Part shown: positions 1 through 7,365 of the stretch, piece by piece
How positions within the stretch are numbered: the first letter of the stretch is position 1
Layout: every line of letters begins with the position of its first letter
DNA from: Sphingopyxis sp. TUF1
GTDB taxonomy: Bacteria > Pseudomonadota > Alphaproteobacteria > Sphingomonadales > Sphingomonadaceae
Assembly: GCF_036687315.1 (NCBI RefSeq)
Contig: NZ_CP144683.1
Span: forward strand, 1,240,001-1,304,000
Reading direction: 5' to 3'
DNA: 64,000 nt
The notes under the pieces: model-generated
The model's input: the letters and a program-made list of their open reading frames with translations, nothing else
Told to the model about the DNA's origin: nothing
Database searches by the model: none
Made by a program: the position numbers and the translations under genes

Positions 1-228
1 CCCGGCATCGACCCTGCGCAGCGCGAGGCGGTTTTCCGGCGCTTTCACAGCGAACGGCCGGCGGGCGAAGCCTTTGGCCGCCACAGCGGGCTGGGCCTTG
101 CGATCGCGCGGACAATTGTCGAGGGCCATAGCGGGACGATCAGCGCACGCGACCGCGACGACGGCAAGCCGGGCGCGAGCCTGCTGATCACCCTGCCCGC
201 GAGCGACAGCGGGACGGCCGCCGCCTGA
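1..228 (+). CDS. Sensor histidine kinase, C-terminal fragment (ChvG-like)
   Basis: The first 75 codons are open from the window edge and end in TGA at 226-228. They encode the end of a HATPase_c domain: the G2 box SGLGLAIA lies at residues 29-36, followed by the typical IVEGHSGTI strand-turn. The protein would be an inner-membrane two-component kinase. In alphaproteobacteria the kinase directly upstream of hprK is usually ChvG/ExoS, the envelope and acid stress sensor, so the ChvG label rests on gene order. The sensor, HAMP and phospho-acceptor regions lie outside the window. Confidence 0.85.
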   Translation, partial: PGIDPAQREAVFRRFHSERPAGEAFGRHSGLGLAIARTIVEGHSGTISARDRDDGKPGASLLITLPASDSGTAAA

Positions 229-295
229 CGCCCCCTCGCTCCGCCGCGTCCTATCGCCTTGCAGCCCCGCTTCGTCGCCGGTAAGCCTGCTTGCC

Positions 296-742
296 ATGCT
301 GCCAAGCCGGACCAGGCCCGAAATCGTCAACATTCATGCCAGCTGCGTCGCGGCGGGCAATGGCGGAGTGCTGATTCTCGGCAATTCGGGGCAGGGCAAG
401 TCGGATCTGGCGCTGCGACTGATCGACCGCGGCGCACGGCTGGTCGCCGACGACCGCTGCGATGTCTGGTTCGACCGGGGTCGGCTCTGGTGCCGCCCGC
501 CGGAGAATCTTGCCGGCAAGCTGGAGGTGCGCGGGATCGGCATCGTCGAACGACCATGGACCGCGCCGGTGCCGCTGGCACTCGCAGTTCGACTGACCGA
601 CCGTTATGACCGAATGCCCGCGGTCGGGCAGGTCGAAATGGTCGCGGGTTATCCGATTCCCGCGCTGCTGCTGTCGGCGTTCGAGGTTTCGGCGCCGATC
701 AAGATCATGCTCGCACTCGAACGGCTGGCACCTGCGGCATGA
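296..742 (+). CDS. hprK: HPr kinase/phosphorylase, short alphaproteobacterial form
   Basis: This 148-residue protein corresponds to the catalytic C-terminal domain of HPr kinase and lacks the N-terminal domain found in Firmicutes. The Walker A loop GNSGQGKSD is at residues 29-37 and the family signature LEVRGIGI is at about 76-83. The expected substrate is the serine of HPr encoded at 2129. Its stop overlaps the rapZ start as ATGA, so the two are translationally coupled. The short form, and its position after a ChvG-like kinase and before rapZ, EIIA and HPr, is the standard alphaproteobacterial arrangement. An internal ATG near 334 is a possible alternative start. Confidence 0.93.
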   Translation: MLPSRTRPEIVNIHASCVAAGNGGVLILGNSGQGKSDLALRLIDRGARLVADDRCDVWFDRGRLWCRPPENLAGKLEVRGIGIVERPWTAPVPLALAVRLTDRYDRMPAVGQVEMVAGYPIPALLLSAFEVSAPIKIMLALERLAPAA

Positions 743-1689
743 GCGGAGCGATCGCCCCGGAAACCGATTCGCGGATGCTCCTCGTCACCGGGCTGTCGGG
801 TGCGGGCAAATCGACCGTACTGAAGGTGCTGGAGGATCTGGGCTGGGAGGTTGTCGACAACCTGCCGCTTGCCCTGCTCGAAGCGCTGATCGACGCACCG
901 ATGAATCGCGCCGAGACTGGGAGACCGCTCGCGATCGGCATCGACAGCCGGAGCCGGGGGTTTCGTCCCGCGCTGCTCGTGCGGCGGATCAAGGAATTGC
1001 GCGAGGGCGGCGGGCGCGACATTCAGACCTTGTTCCTCGATTGCGCGGGCGCCGAGCTCGAACGCCGCTTTTCCGAAACGCGCCGTCGCCACCCGCTCGC
1101 CGAGGACCGCCCCGCTGCCGACGGGATTGCGCGCGAACGCGAGATGATGGAGCCGCTCCGCCGCTGGGCCGAGCATGTCGTCGACACGACCAATTATACG
1201 AGCAACGATTTGCAGCAGGAGGTGCGCCAGCGCTTCGGCGATGCCGGCGACGGCGAACCCGCGCTCAACATATTGAGCTTCGGCTTTGCCCGCGGGCTGC
1301 CGCGCAACGCCGACCTGGTGTTCGACATGCGCTATCTTCGCAACCCGCACTGGGATGCAAAGCTGAAGCCCGGCACGGGGCTCGACCCCGATGTCGCCGC
1401 CTATGTCATCGCCGACCCGGCCTATGAGGACAGCGTGTCGCAGATCGAGCGGCTGATCCTGACCTTGCTGCCGCGCTACCGCGCCGAGGGTAAAAGCTAT
1501 GTCACCGTCGCGTTCGGCTGCACCGGCGGGCGCCATCGCTCGGTCCATGTCGCCGCGCGCGTTGCGCAAACGCTGCGTGCGTCCGGATATGAGCCAGTAT
1601 TGACCCACCGCAATCTTGACTCTGCCCCGCAAGATGGGCTTGAGGGCAAACCCCCGCCGATTGCGACCGCATCCGGCGGCGAACGATAA
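739..1689 (+). CDS. rapZ: RNase adapter / nucleotide-binding protein RapZ (YvcJ family)
   Basis: This 316-residue P-loop protein has the Walker A motif GLSGAGKST at residues 18-26 and the conserved C-terminal block [14 protein letters not shown], which identifies the RapZ family. In Escherichia coli RapZ binds small RNAs and glucosamine-6-phosphate and directs RNase E. In alphaproteobacteria its partners are less clear, and its fixed position between hprK and the PTS genes suggests a link to PTS phosphorylation state. The start overlaps the hprK stop by four bases. The C-terminus carries about 20 extra, weakly conserved residues. Confidence 0.95.
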   Translation: MSGAIAPETDSRMLLVTGLSGAGKSTVLKVLEDLGWEVVDNLPLALLEALIDAPMNRAETGRPLAIGIDSRSRGFRPALLVRRIKELREGGGRDIQTLFLDCAGAELERRFSETRRRHPLAEDRPAADGIAREREMMEPLRRWAEHVVDTTNYTSNDLQQEVRQRFGDAGDGEPALNILSFGFARGLPRNADLVFDMRYLRNPHWDAKLKPGTGLDPDVAAYVIADPAYEDSVSQIERLILTLLPRYRAEGKSYVTVAFGCTGGRHRSVHVAARVAQTLRASGYEPVLTHRNLDSAPQDGLEGKPPPIATASGGER

Positions 1690-1703
1690 AGGTCGATCAC
1701 TGC

Positions 1704-2132
1704 ATGCCGAACGACAAGGCTCTGCCGCTCTTGGGAATGGTGCTCGTCACGCACGGCCGCCTCGCCGAAGAAATGGTGCGCGCGATGGAGCATGTCGTCG
1801 GCCCGCAGCGCGCCGTCGCCACCGTGTGCATCGGACCCAACGACAATATGGAGATGCGGCGCAAGGAAATCGCCGATGCGATCCGCAACGTCGATGAAGG
1901 CCGCGGCGTCGTGATGCTGACCGACCTGTTCGGTGGCACGCCGTCGAACCTTGCGATCAGCCTGCTCGAAGCCGGGCGGACCGAAGTGATCGCCGGGGTC
2001 AACCTGCCGATGCTGATCCGCCTCGAAAGCGCGCGCAAGTCGATGGAACTGCGCGCCGCGGTAATTGCGGCGAAGGAAGCGGGCCAGAAATATATCTCGG
2101 TCGCGTCCGAAATGCTGGGAGTGGGGCCGTGA
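1704..2132 (+). CDS. PTS EIIA component, mannose/fructose family (regulatory)
   Basis: This 142-residue EIIA-Man-like protein has the phospho-acceptor histidine in GMVLVTHGRLAEEM at His17. No sugar permease EIIBC is encoded nearby, so this is most likely the regulatory EIIA of the alphaproteobacterial nitrogen-type PTS rather than a transport subunit. It would accept phosphate from HPr, encoded immediately downstream. The ORF ends in a GTGA overlap with the HPr start. An AAAGG motif sits ahead of the ATG. Confidence 0.92.
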   Translation: MPNDKALPLLGMVLVTHGRLAEEMVRAMEHVVGPQRAVATVCIGPNDNMEMRRKEIADAIRNVDEGRGVVMLTDLFGGTPSNLAISLLEAGRTEVIAGVNLPMLIRLESARKSMELRAAVIAAKEAGQKYISVASEMLGVGP

Positions 2133-2407
2133 ACGAGGTTTCCGAGACCGTCGAGATTACCAACCAGCGCGGGCTGCACGCACGCGCGAGCGCCAAATTC
2201 GTGACCTTTGTCAGCCGCCTGCCCGAAACGGTGTCGGTCGAAGTCGAAAAGGGCGGATCGCGCGTCAACGGCACCTCGATCATGGGACTGATGATGCTCG
2301 GCGCCGCCAAGGGCGATACGATCACCATCCATACGCGCGGCGACGGCGCCGACGCCGCGCTGCTCAAACTCGTCGGGCTGGTCAAGGACAGCTTCGGCGA
2401 GGATTGA
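2129..2407 (+). CDS. ptsH: Phosphocarrier protein HPr
   Basis: This 92-residue HPr has the active-site histidine in QRGLHARAS (His17). The kinase target serine is conserved at Ser50 in the TSIMG motif, matching the presence of hprK in the same cluster. It starts with GTG overlapping the upstream EIIA stop (GTGA), which supports this start over internal ATGs. It would relay phosphate from EI (not in the window) to the neighbouring EIIA, with Ser phosphorylation by HprK as the regulatory input. It is also named ptsO/NPr in some annotations. Confidence 0.95.
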   Translation: MNEVSETVEITNQRGLHARASAKFVTFVSRLPETVSVEVEKGGSRVNGTSIMGLMMLGAAKGDTITIHTRGDGADAALLKLVGLVKDSFGED

Positions 2408-2411
2408 CCGG

Positions 2412-3224
2412 ATGACCGGTCGCCGCTCCCAAATTGAAAGCCTCTCCAACCCGCTGGTCAAGCGGATGCGGTTGCTGCGCGAAAAGCGCCATCGCCGCGC
2501 CGAGGGGCTGTTTCTGGCCGAAGGGCTGCGCATCGCGACCGAAGCGCGCGAGGCGGGCGTTTTGCCCCGCTGGCTCTTCCTCGGCCCCGAAGGCGCGGCG
2601 CATCCGCTGGCACAGGCGCTCATCGATGCGACGCTCGCCGCGGGCGGCGAGGTGATCGACACGACGCCGGCGATCCTGTCGAAACTGTCGGGCAAGGATA
2701 ATCCGCAGACGGTCGTCGGCATCTATGCCGAACCTGCCGCGACGCTTGCCGACATTGACCGCAGCGCGGCGCCGATCTGGCTGGTCGCCGAGCGGCTCCG
2801 CGATCCCGGCAATCTCGGCACGATGCTGCGCACCGGCGACGCGGTCGGCGCGGGCGGGCTGATCCTGCTCGACGACAGTACCGATCCCTATGGAGTCGAG
2901 GCGGTGCGCGCCAGCATGGGCGCGATCTTTACGCAAAAGCTGGTGCAGGCGCGCTGGGACGAGTTCCTGCCGTGGCTGCGGCAAGGGCCGGGGCAGTTGG
3001 TCGCGACGTGGCTGGGCGATGATACCGAGGATTATCAGGCGGTTCGCTATGCCGCGCCCACCTTCATCCTGACGGGCAATGAATCGCAGGGGATGCCCCC
3101 CGAATATGCCGACGCCGCCGACGTGCGGGTCAAGATGCCGATGCTGGGCAAGGCCGACAGCCTGAACGCCGCAGTTGCAGCAGCGGTGATGGCGTATGAG
3201 GTGCTGAACCAGCGGCGGGGCTGA
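2412..3224 (+). CDS. SpoU/TrmH-family RNA 2'-O-methyltransferase
   Basis: This 270-residue protein has an N-terminal substrate-binding domain (about 1-105) and a C-terminal SPOUT fold with the three SpoU motifs: NLGTMLRTGDAVGAGG (about 134), LTGNESQGM (about 220) and SLNAAVAAAVMAYEV near the end. It should 2'-O-methylate ribose in rRNA or tRNA using SAM; the RlmB-like architecture favours 23S rRNA, but the exact nucleotide cannot be read from sequence. It starts four bases after the HPr stop and may be the last gene of the PTS operon. Confidence 0.9.
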   Translation: MTGRRSQIESLSNPLVKRMRLLREKRHRRAEGLFLAEGLRIATEAREAGVLPRWLFLGPEGAAHPLAQALIDATLAAGGEVIDTTPAILSKLSGKDNPQTVVGIYAEPAATLADIDRSAAPIWLVAERLRDPGNLGTMLRTGDAVGAGGLILLDDSTDPYGVEAVRASMGAIFTQKLVQARWDEFLPWLRQGPGQLVATWLGDDTEDYQAVRYAAPTFILTGNESQGMPPEYADAADVRVKMPMLGKADSLNAAVAAAVMAYEVLNQRRG

Positions 3225-3290
3225 ACGAGTTGCGGCATTTTGATTCAGCCGCCGGCCAGCATCATGCTATTATCTCCTTCTCCCCCGCTT

Positions 3291-3360
3291 GCATCGAGCG
3301 AAGTCGAGATGCCTCTCGACCTTGTGCAAAGCCGATGGGTGTCTCGACTTCGCTCGACAC
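3291..3360. repeat. Paired REP-like palindromes, TCGAGCGAAGTCGAGA type
   Basis: Two imperfect palindromes about 22 bases long face each other. The left core is TCGAGCGAAGTCGAGA and the right core is its reverse complement with different flanking bases (ATGC versus ACAC). The same pair occurs in the opposite orientation at 15802-15872. It lies just upstream of the META lipoprotein gene, so it would be in that gene's leader or promoter region. Confidence 0.85.
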
Positions 3361-3382
3361 GAGCGGAGAAAAGGAGCTTGTG

Positions 3383-4087
3383 ATGATCCGCTTGTTGCCC
3401 CTGCTTGCCTTCCCAGCCCTCGCGGCGTGCGCCCCCGCTGCCGAAACGCCGCAACGCCCGGATAAGGCACCCGCGGCTTATATGGCGCTTGGCACCGAGC
3501 CCGGCTGGACGCTGGAGATTACTCCCGAACGGCTGAATTATGACGGCGATTATGGCGAGACGGTGATCGCGGTGCCCAATCCGGGTGCGCAGGTCACAAC
3601 TGGGGGCAAGCGCTATGCTGCCAGCCGGCTGACGGTCGAGGTAACGCCCGGACCGTGCAGCGACGGGATGAGCGACCGCACCTATGCCGACACGGTGACG
3701 GTGACCGCCGACGGCAAGACCGTAAAGGGATGCGGCGGAGGCATATTGCCGCCCGACGCGCTGGCGGGGACCAGCTGGACTTTCGTTTCGATCGCCGGGG
3801 TGCCCGTCGCCCCCGACCGGCCGACCTCGCTGGCGTTCGAAAGCGACCGGCTGAGCGGCAGCGCGGGCTGCAACCGCTTTTCGGGTGGCTATTCGGTGGC
3901 GGACGGCACCCTTACCGCGGGGCCGCTGATGGCGACCGAGATGGCGTGCCCCGGCGCGGGAATGACGCAGGAAAGCGCCTTCTTTGCACTGATGCAGGGG
4001 CCGCTGCGCCTGAGCTTTCCGAGCGACGGAACGCTGGAGATCAGCGGTGCGGACGGGCAAACGGCGGTGTTGAAGCGGGTGATTTGA
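3383..4087 (+). CDS. META domain lipoprotein
   Basis: This 234-residue lipoprotein has a short signal peptide ending in a lipobox LAAC with Cys16. Residues about 30-125 resemble the COG3650-type domain (start YMALGTEPGW), and about 130-230 form a META domain with the characteristic LSGSAGCNRFSGGY core, as in HslJ. META proteins are envelope proteins linked to stress or drug tolerance, with no catalytic role assigned. The start is set by AAGGAG at 3371-3376, six bases ahead of ATG 3383; the longer ORF from 3230 would run through the repeat and lacks a signal peptide. Confidence 0.85.
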   Translation: MIRLLPLLAFPALAACAPAAETPQRPDKAPAAYMALGTEPGWTLEITPERLNYDGDYGETVIAVPNPGAQVTTGGKRYAASRLTVEVTPGPCSDGMSDRTYADTVTVTADGKTVKGCGGGILPPDALAGTSWTFVSIAGVPVAPDRPTSLAFESDRLSGSAGCNRFSGGYSVADGTLTAGPLMATEMACPGAGMTQESAFFALMQGPLRLSFPSDGTLEISGADGQTAVLKRVI

Positions 4088-4089
4088 CC

Positions 4090-4179
4090 GTCGCCTCCGC
4101 GGAGGCGGGGGCCGTTATCGAGCTTACTCGGCGGCGTCGCGTAAACCGCTAGCGGCCCCCCGCCTTCGCGGGGGCGACG
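4090..4179. repeat. Paired GC-rich palindromic repeat, GCCCCCGCGAAGGCGGGGG type
   Basis: Two facing copies of a GC-rich palindrome (first copy slightly diverged) are separated by a spacer containing GCGTAAACCGCTAG. It belongs to the family also seen at 34750-34840, 36772-36850, 45342-45419 and, as a single unit, 47948-47973. Here it lies between convergent genes and could act as a bidirectional transcription end. Confidence 0.85.
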
Positions 4180-4191
4180 ATCTATCTGCGT

Positions 4192-5544
4192 TCAATCGCC
4201 ATCGTTCACCGCGCTGGGCGCCGATGCCAGCTTCGCCAGCGGGCGCGCCGCCTGTTCTGCGACCGGGAGCGCCGGGATCTCCCGCCCGCCGGTTTCGATG
4301 TCGAGCGCCTCGAAGCGCTTGGCCTGTGTCAGCACCTGCGATTCGAAACTTCCGACAAAGGCATTATAGGCACCGGTCGCCTGATCGAGATTCTTGCCGA
4401 CGCGCGCGATATGCGACCCCATCACCGACATGCGCGCATAAAGCTCCTTGCCCAGCATCGCGATTTCGCGCGCCTGGTTGGCGAGCTTTTCCTGCCGCCA
4501 CACCGCTGCGACCGTGCGCGCGATCGCGATCAAATTGGTCGGCGTCGCGAGCAGCACCTTGCGTTCGAAGGCATAGTCCCAAAGCTCGTGATCATGGTCG
4601 AGCGCCGCAGCGAGGAAATGTTCGCCGGGGACGAACATCACGACGAAATCGGGCGTGTCGTCGAACTGGTTCCAATAGGCCTTGGCGCCGAGTGCGTTGA
4701 CATGCGCCTTCATCGCGGCGGCGTGCGCCGCAAGATGCGCCGTCTTTTCACCCTCGTCGACCGCGCCGAACGCGTCCTGATAGGCATTGAGCGACACTTT
4801 GGCATCGATGACGAGGCTCTGCCCGCCGGGGACTTTCACGACAACGTCGGGGCGCAGGCGCCCGGCCTCGCCGCCGTCGACGCTGACCTCGGTCTGGAAA
4901 TCGGCATGTTCGCTGAGCCCGCAGCTTTCGAGCACGTTACGCAGTTGCTGTTCGCCCCAACGGCCGCGGGCTTTCGGCGCGTTGCGCAGCGCGTTGACGA
5001 GCTTGGCCGCCTCGCTCGACACGCGCTCGCTCTGCGCGCGCATCGATTCGATCTGCCCCTGCAACATGCCGAACGCGCTTTGCCGCTCGGTTTCGACCTT
5101 CTTCACCTCGGTCTCATATTTCTCCAGCCGTTCGTGGACGGGCTGAAGCAGCGCCTTCAGATTCTGGCCCGCCGTCGCCTCGCTTTCCCTGAAGCGCGCC
5201 TCGGCGCGATCGAGAAACGCCTTTTGCGCCTCGCCGAGCATCGCCTGTCCGACCTCGCGGAACTGCGCGGTAAGCGCGGCCTGCGCTTGGGTCAGCTGCG
5301 CGATCTGCGCATCGTGCGCGGCATCGCGCGCCTTCTGTTCAGCGAGCAGCGCCGCGAGTTGGATGTCGGCTGCTTTGCGCGCTTCGGCTTCGGCAGCAAG
5401 GTCGGTGACCGCGCTCCTGAAGCGCTCGGCGAGCCCGTCGCGCTCGGCCTTCAGCGCGCCCGACTGGCGACCGCCAAACAGCCAGCCGACGAGCGCGCCG
5501 ACGGCAAGAGCGACAAGGGCGATGACAAGCGATGGTCCATCCAT
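4192..5544 (-). CDS. rmuC: DNA recombination protein RmuC
   Basis: This 450-residue protein has one N-terminal membrane anchor (about 5-25, with GALVGWLFGG), a long Ala/Glu/Gln/Arg-rich coiled coil (about 30-185) and the RmuC nuclease-like core (about 190-390), recognisable by RGRWGEQQLRNVLE and LVIDAKVSLNAY. RmuC limits recombination at inverted repeats. It reads toward the META lipoprotein gene, with the palindromic repeat between them. No operon partner is apparent. Confidence 0.95.
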   Translation of the reverse strand: MDGPSLVIALVALAVGALVGWLFGGRQSGALKAERDGLAERFRSAVTDLAAEAEARKAADIQLAALLAEQKARDAAHDAQIAQLTQAQAALTAQFREVGQAMLGEAQKAFLDRAEARFRESEATAGQNLKALLQPVHERLEKYETEVKKVETERQSAFGMLQGQIESMRAQSERVSSEAAKLVNALRNAPKARGRWGEQQLRNVLESCGLSEHADFQTEVSVDGGEAGRLRPDVVVKVPGGQSLVIDAKVSLNAYQDAFGAVDEGEKTAHLAAHAAAMKAHVNALGAKAYWNQFDDTPDFVVMFVPGEHFLAAALDHDHELWDYAFERKVLLATPTNLIAIARTVAAVWRQEKLANQAREIAMLGKELYARMSVMGSHIARVGKNLDQATGAYNAFVGSFESQVLTQAKRFEALDIETGGREIPALPVAEQAARPLAKLASAPSAVNDGD

Positions 5545-5649
5545 GCGCGGAACATAGGACGAACGCCGGTGCCTTGGCTAGGGGTTAATTGGAGTGGCGC
5601 CCGGCGAGAAATCTTCCCAAAGGTCAGGAAAGGTCAGCCCGGCGCGCCC

Positions 5650-5893
5650 GCAATCCGATTGGCGCAAGGGCCGCGGGATCCTCCCAAAGTTCAGGGAAAG
5701 TCAGCCTTGTGCGGCGGCCGATCGATCGTTCGGACCGGACATGCCGCAACGTGCGGTTGCGCGCGTCCGCAGGCCGGGCAGCGATCGCTTTTGTCTACAT
5801 ATTGAAAGAGCCGGGGTGAAGGCTGGCATAGTCGGATCATGTAGGACAGCGGTTTTTTGGGGGATGTCTGGTTTGGAGTGGTGAGCGGACGTT
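5650..5893 (+). repeat. Dispersed element of about 240 bases, copy A
   Basis: This copy matches the reverse complement of 34848-35090 along most of its length. Shared blocks are ATCCGATTGGCGCA, AAAGTTCAGG-AAAGTCAGCC, GGGCAGCGATCGCTTTTGTC, GAAAGAGCCGGG, TGTAGGACAGC and GAGCGGACGTT. A partial copy is at 53546-53625. No consistent reading frame is maintained between copies, so it looks non-coding. It could be a small non-autonomous mobile element or a structured repeat; its ends show no clear target duplication. Confidence 0.7.
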
Positions 5894-5895
5894 AC

Positions 5896-6031
5896 ATCCT
5901 CCCTGTGGCGAAGCCATGGGGAGGGGGACCGTCGCCGCAGGCGATGGTGGAGGGGCGGCGACGTTGGCGTAATTGCCCCTCCGTCCGCGCTTCGCGCTGC
6001 CACCTCCCCATGGCTTCGCCACAGGGAGGAT
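5896..6031. repeat. 136-base palindromic repeat, ATCCTCCCTGT...ACAGGGAGGAT type
   Basis: A long inverted repeat has outer arms ATCCTCCCTGTGGCGAAGCC and the complement at 6012-6031. Inner segments carry GGTGGAGGGGC and GCCCCTCCG. Related copies lie at 42712-42848, 52469-52604 and 53367-53504. Three of the four are flanked by, or close to, parts of the dispersed element. Confidence 0.85.
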
Positions 6032-6053
6032 TAGTGGCAGCTTTCGGCCGCGT

Positions 6054-6533
6054 TCAGACATCAACCCGCCACGACGCCGGCAAGATCGCCCGATAGGCAT
6101 CGGCCCCCGGCGCGCCGCCCACGACCACCCCCTGCGTCAGCAGCCAGTAGTGGCGTACGATCTCGGCCTGCTGCTCCAACCCGTAACGGGCGAGCGGCCA
6201 GCCGGGTTTGAGCCTGTAGCTGTAGGTCGCGAATGGGTGACGCATCAGCACCAGATACCAGCGGCCGCGCGTCTGCGCCTGCCACACATGCGTCATCTCG
6301 TGGACGAACAGCCCTTGCAGGCGCTGCGACGCGGCGCTGAAATCGTCGCAATAGAGGTCGCCGTGCGGGTTGAAATGCAGGTGGCCCATCGGCGCCATGA
6401 CGATGTGGCGCGGCTGGAAGAAAGCCCATTTATGATGGTTTACGCGCACACGGTCATAAGCGATCGCACCGCCGAACACGCCGCGCGCAAGCACGATTTC
6501 GCCGCTGGTCAGGGGGCGGGAGGGACGCGACAT
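6054..6533 (-). CDS. Putative HExxH zinc-binding protein ('vgr related' family)
   Basis: This 159-residue protein is basic and aromatic-rich. The metal-binding motif HEMTH is at residues 78-82, within VHEMTHVWQ, and there is no signal peptide. Sphingomonad genomes often label such proteins 'vgr related', which does not demonstrate a type VI secretion link; no other T6SS gene is present here. The HExxH suggests a small metallopeptidase fold, but activity is unproven. The start is taken at MSRPSRPLTS; the longer ORF to 6584 is built from the adjacent repeat. Confidence 0.7.
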   Translation of the reverse strand: MSRPSRPLTSGEIVLARGVFGGAIAYDRVRVNHHKWAFFQPRHIVMAPMGHLHFNPHGDLYCDDFSAASQRLQGLFVHEMTHVWQAQTRGRWYLVLMRHPFATYSYRLKPGWPLARYGLEQQAEIVRHYWLLTQGVVVGGAPGADAYRAILPASWRVDV

Positions 6534-6541
6534 CAAAACCC

Positions 6542-6650
6542 CGTCATTGCGAAGACCCCGGACATGATCCGGGGGACGCGGCAATCTCCCGCGCGCGGCA
6601 ATCGCGCGCCGCCGGGGGCTGGAGATTGCTTCGCTTCGCTAGCAATGACG
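6542..6650. repeat. BIME-like repeat, CGTCATTGCGA type
   Basis: Outer inverted arms CGTCATTGCGAAG and GCAATGACG enclose an internal stem with CCCCGGACATGATCCGGGG. Related elements lie at 46324-46428 and 59622-59706. This one sits between two minus-strand genes. Confidence 0.8.
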
Positions 6651-6672
6651 ACGTCGGCGTTGGACACCCGCG

Positions 6673-7212
6673 CTATTTCTTCTCGGCGGCCGGCGCTGCC
6701 GTTTCGGCGCCCTTATCGGCGCCGTGCCCCATCGCATCATGGTCCATCGCCGCTTCGCCGGTTGCCCCTTCGGCGGGCTTGATCACCATGTCGAACAGGA
6801 TGCGTTCATTATTGTTGTTGGTGAAAACAAACGCCATCGGCAGCTTGCCCGCGCGCACCGCGGCGCCGTTGATGCCCCAGATCATCAGATGCTTGCCGCC
6901 CTGCTTGAACACCAGCTCGCCCTTGGCGGGCACCGCGGCGCGTTCGAGCGGCTTCATCATCATCATGCCGTTTTCGCGCACGCTTTCGTGCATCTCGACG
7001 CGCTGCGCGAGGTCGGCGGTCACCGCGACCAGTTCGACGTCGCGCGGGCCGCCCTCGACGCGGAAATAGCCGACTGCGGGCCGATCGGGCGTCGCCCCCA
7101 TCACGATATGGCCGCTGACGACGTTGAGCTGCTGCCCCGCGCCCAGATTTTCGCCGCAACCGGTGAGGCTGAGGGACGCGGCGGCAAGGGCGGCAAGAGC
7201 GAAGGGTTTCAT
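6673..7212 (-). CDS. Periplasmic copper chaperone PCu(A)C family lipoprotein
   Basis: This 179-residue exported protein has a signal peptide with lipobox LTGC (Cys19). The PCu(A)C copper motif is intact: Met74-His75, a Met cluster at 83-86, then His108 and Met110 in KHLM. A C-terminal tail from about residue 150 is rich in Met, His, Asp and Ala (MDHDAMGH) and may be a second metal-binding segment. The family delivers Cu(I) to the CuA centre of cytochrome c oxidase. No oxidase genes are adjacent. It is divergent from dnaK and is the true C-terminal part of a much longer antisense open frame. Confidence 0.88.
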   Translation of the reverse strand: MKPFALAALAAASLSLTGCGENLGAGQQLNVVSGHIVMGATPDRPAVGYFRVEGGPRDVELVAVTADLAQRVEMHESVRENGMMMMKPLERAAVPAKGELVFKQGGKHLMIWGINGAAVRAGKLPMAFVFTNNNNERILFDMVIKPAEGATGEAAMDHDAMGHGADKGAETAAPAAEKK

Positions 7213-7270
7213 TTCGGGAGGACTCCGTAAAAGCGCAACATTTTCGTATCCCCGATAAGCCTTCAAAGCC

Positions 7271-7298
7271 CTTGTGCCAAGGATTAGCGCACCTATAT
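7271..7298 (+). promoter_or_regulatory. Heat-shock (RpoH) promoter of dnaK
   Basis: CTTG at 7271-7274 and CCTATAT at 7292-7298, separated by 17 bases, match the alphaproteobacterial sigma-32 consensus (CTTG, 17-18 bases, CYTATNT). It lies about 70 bases before the dnaK ATG and points at it. Confidence 0.75.
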
Positions 7299-7365
7299 CG
7301 CGCCCATGAACCCATGGATGGCGTGCCTTTTCAGGGCGCCTACGAAGCAACAAGGACGAGTATAA

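Larger units (their letters stand above)
5545..6053. other. Gene-free 509-base interval made of repeats
   Basis: No convincing coding region is seen. The interval holds copy A of the dispersed element (5650-5893), preceded by a partial duplication of its internal CCCAAAG-TCAGG-AAAG-TCAGCC segment at 5613-5641, and then a 136-base palindromic repeat (5896-6031). Small open frames here match frames in the other element copies only because the DNA is repeated. Confidence 0.75.

Noticed and set aside
5589..5884. Small open frames in copy A of the dispersed element
   Set aside because: Frames are not preserved in copy B, so the similarity is at DNA level only.
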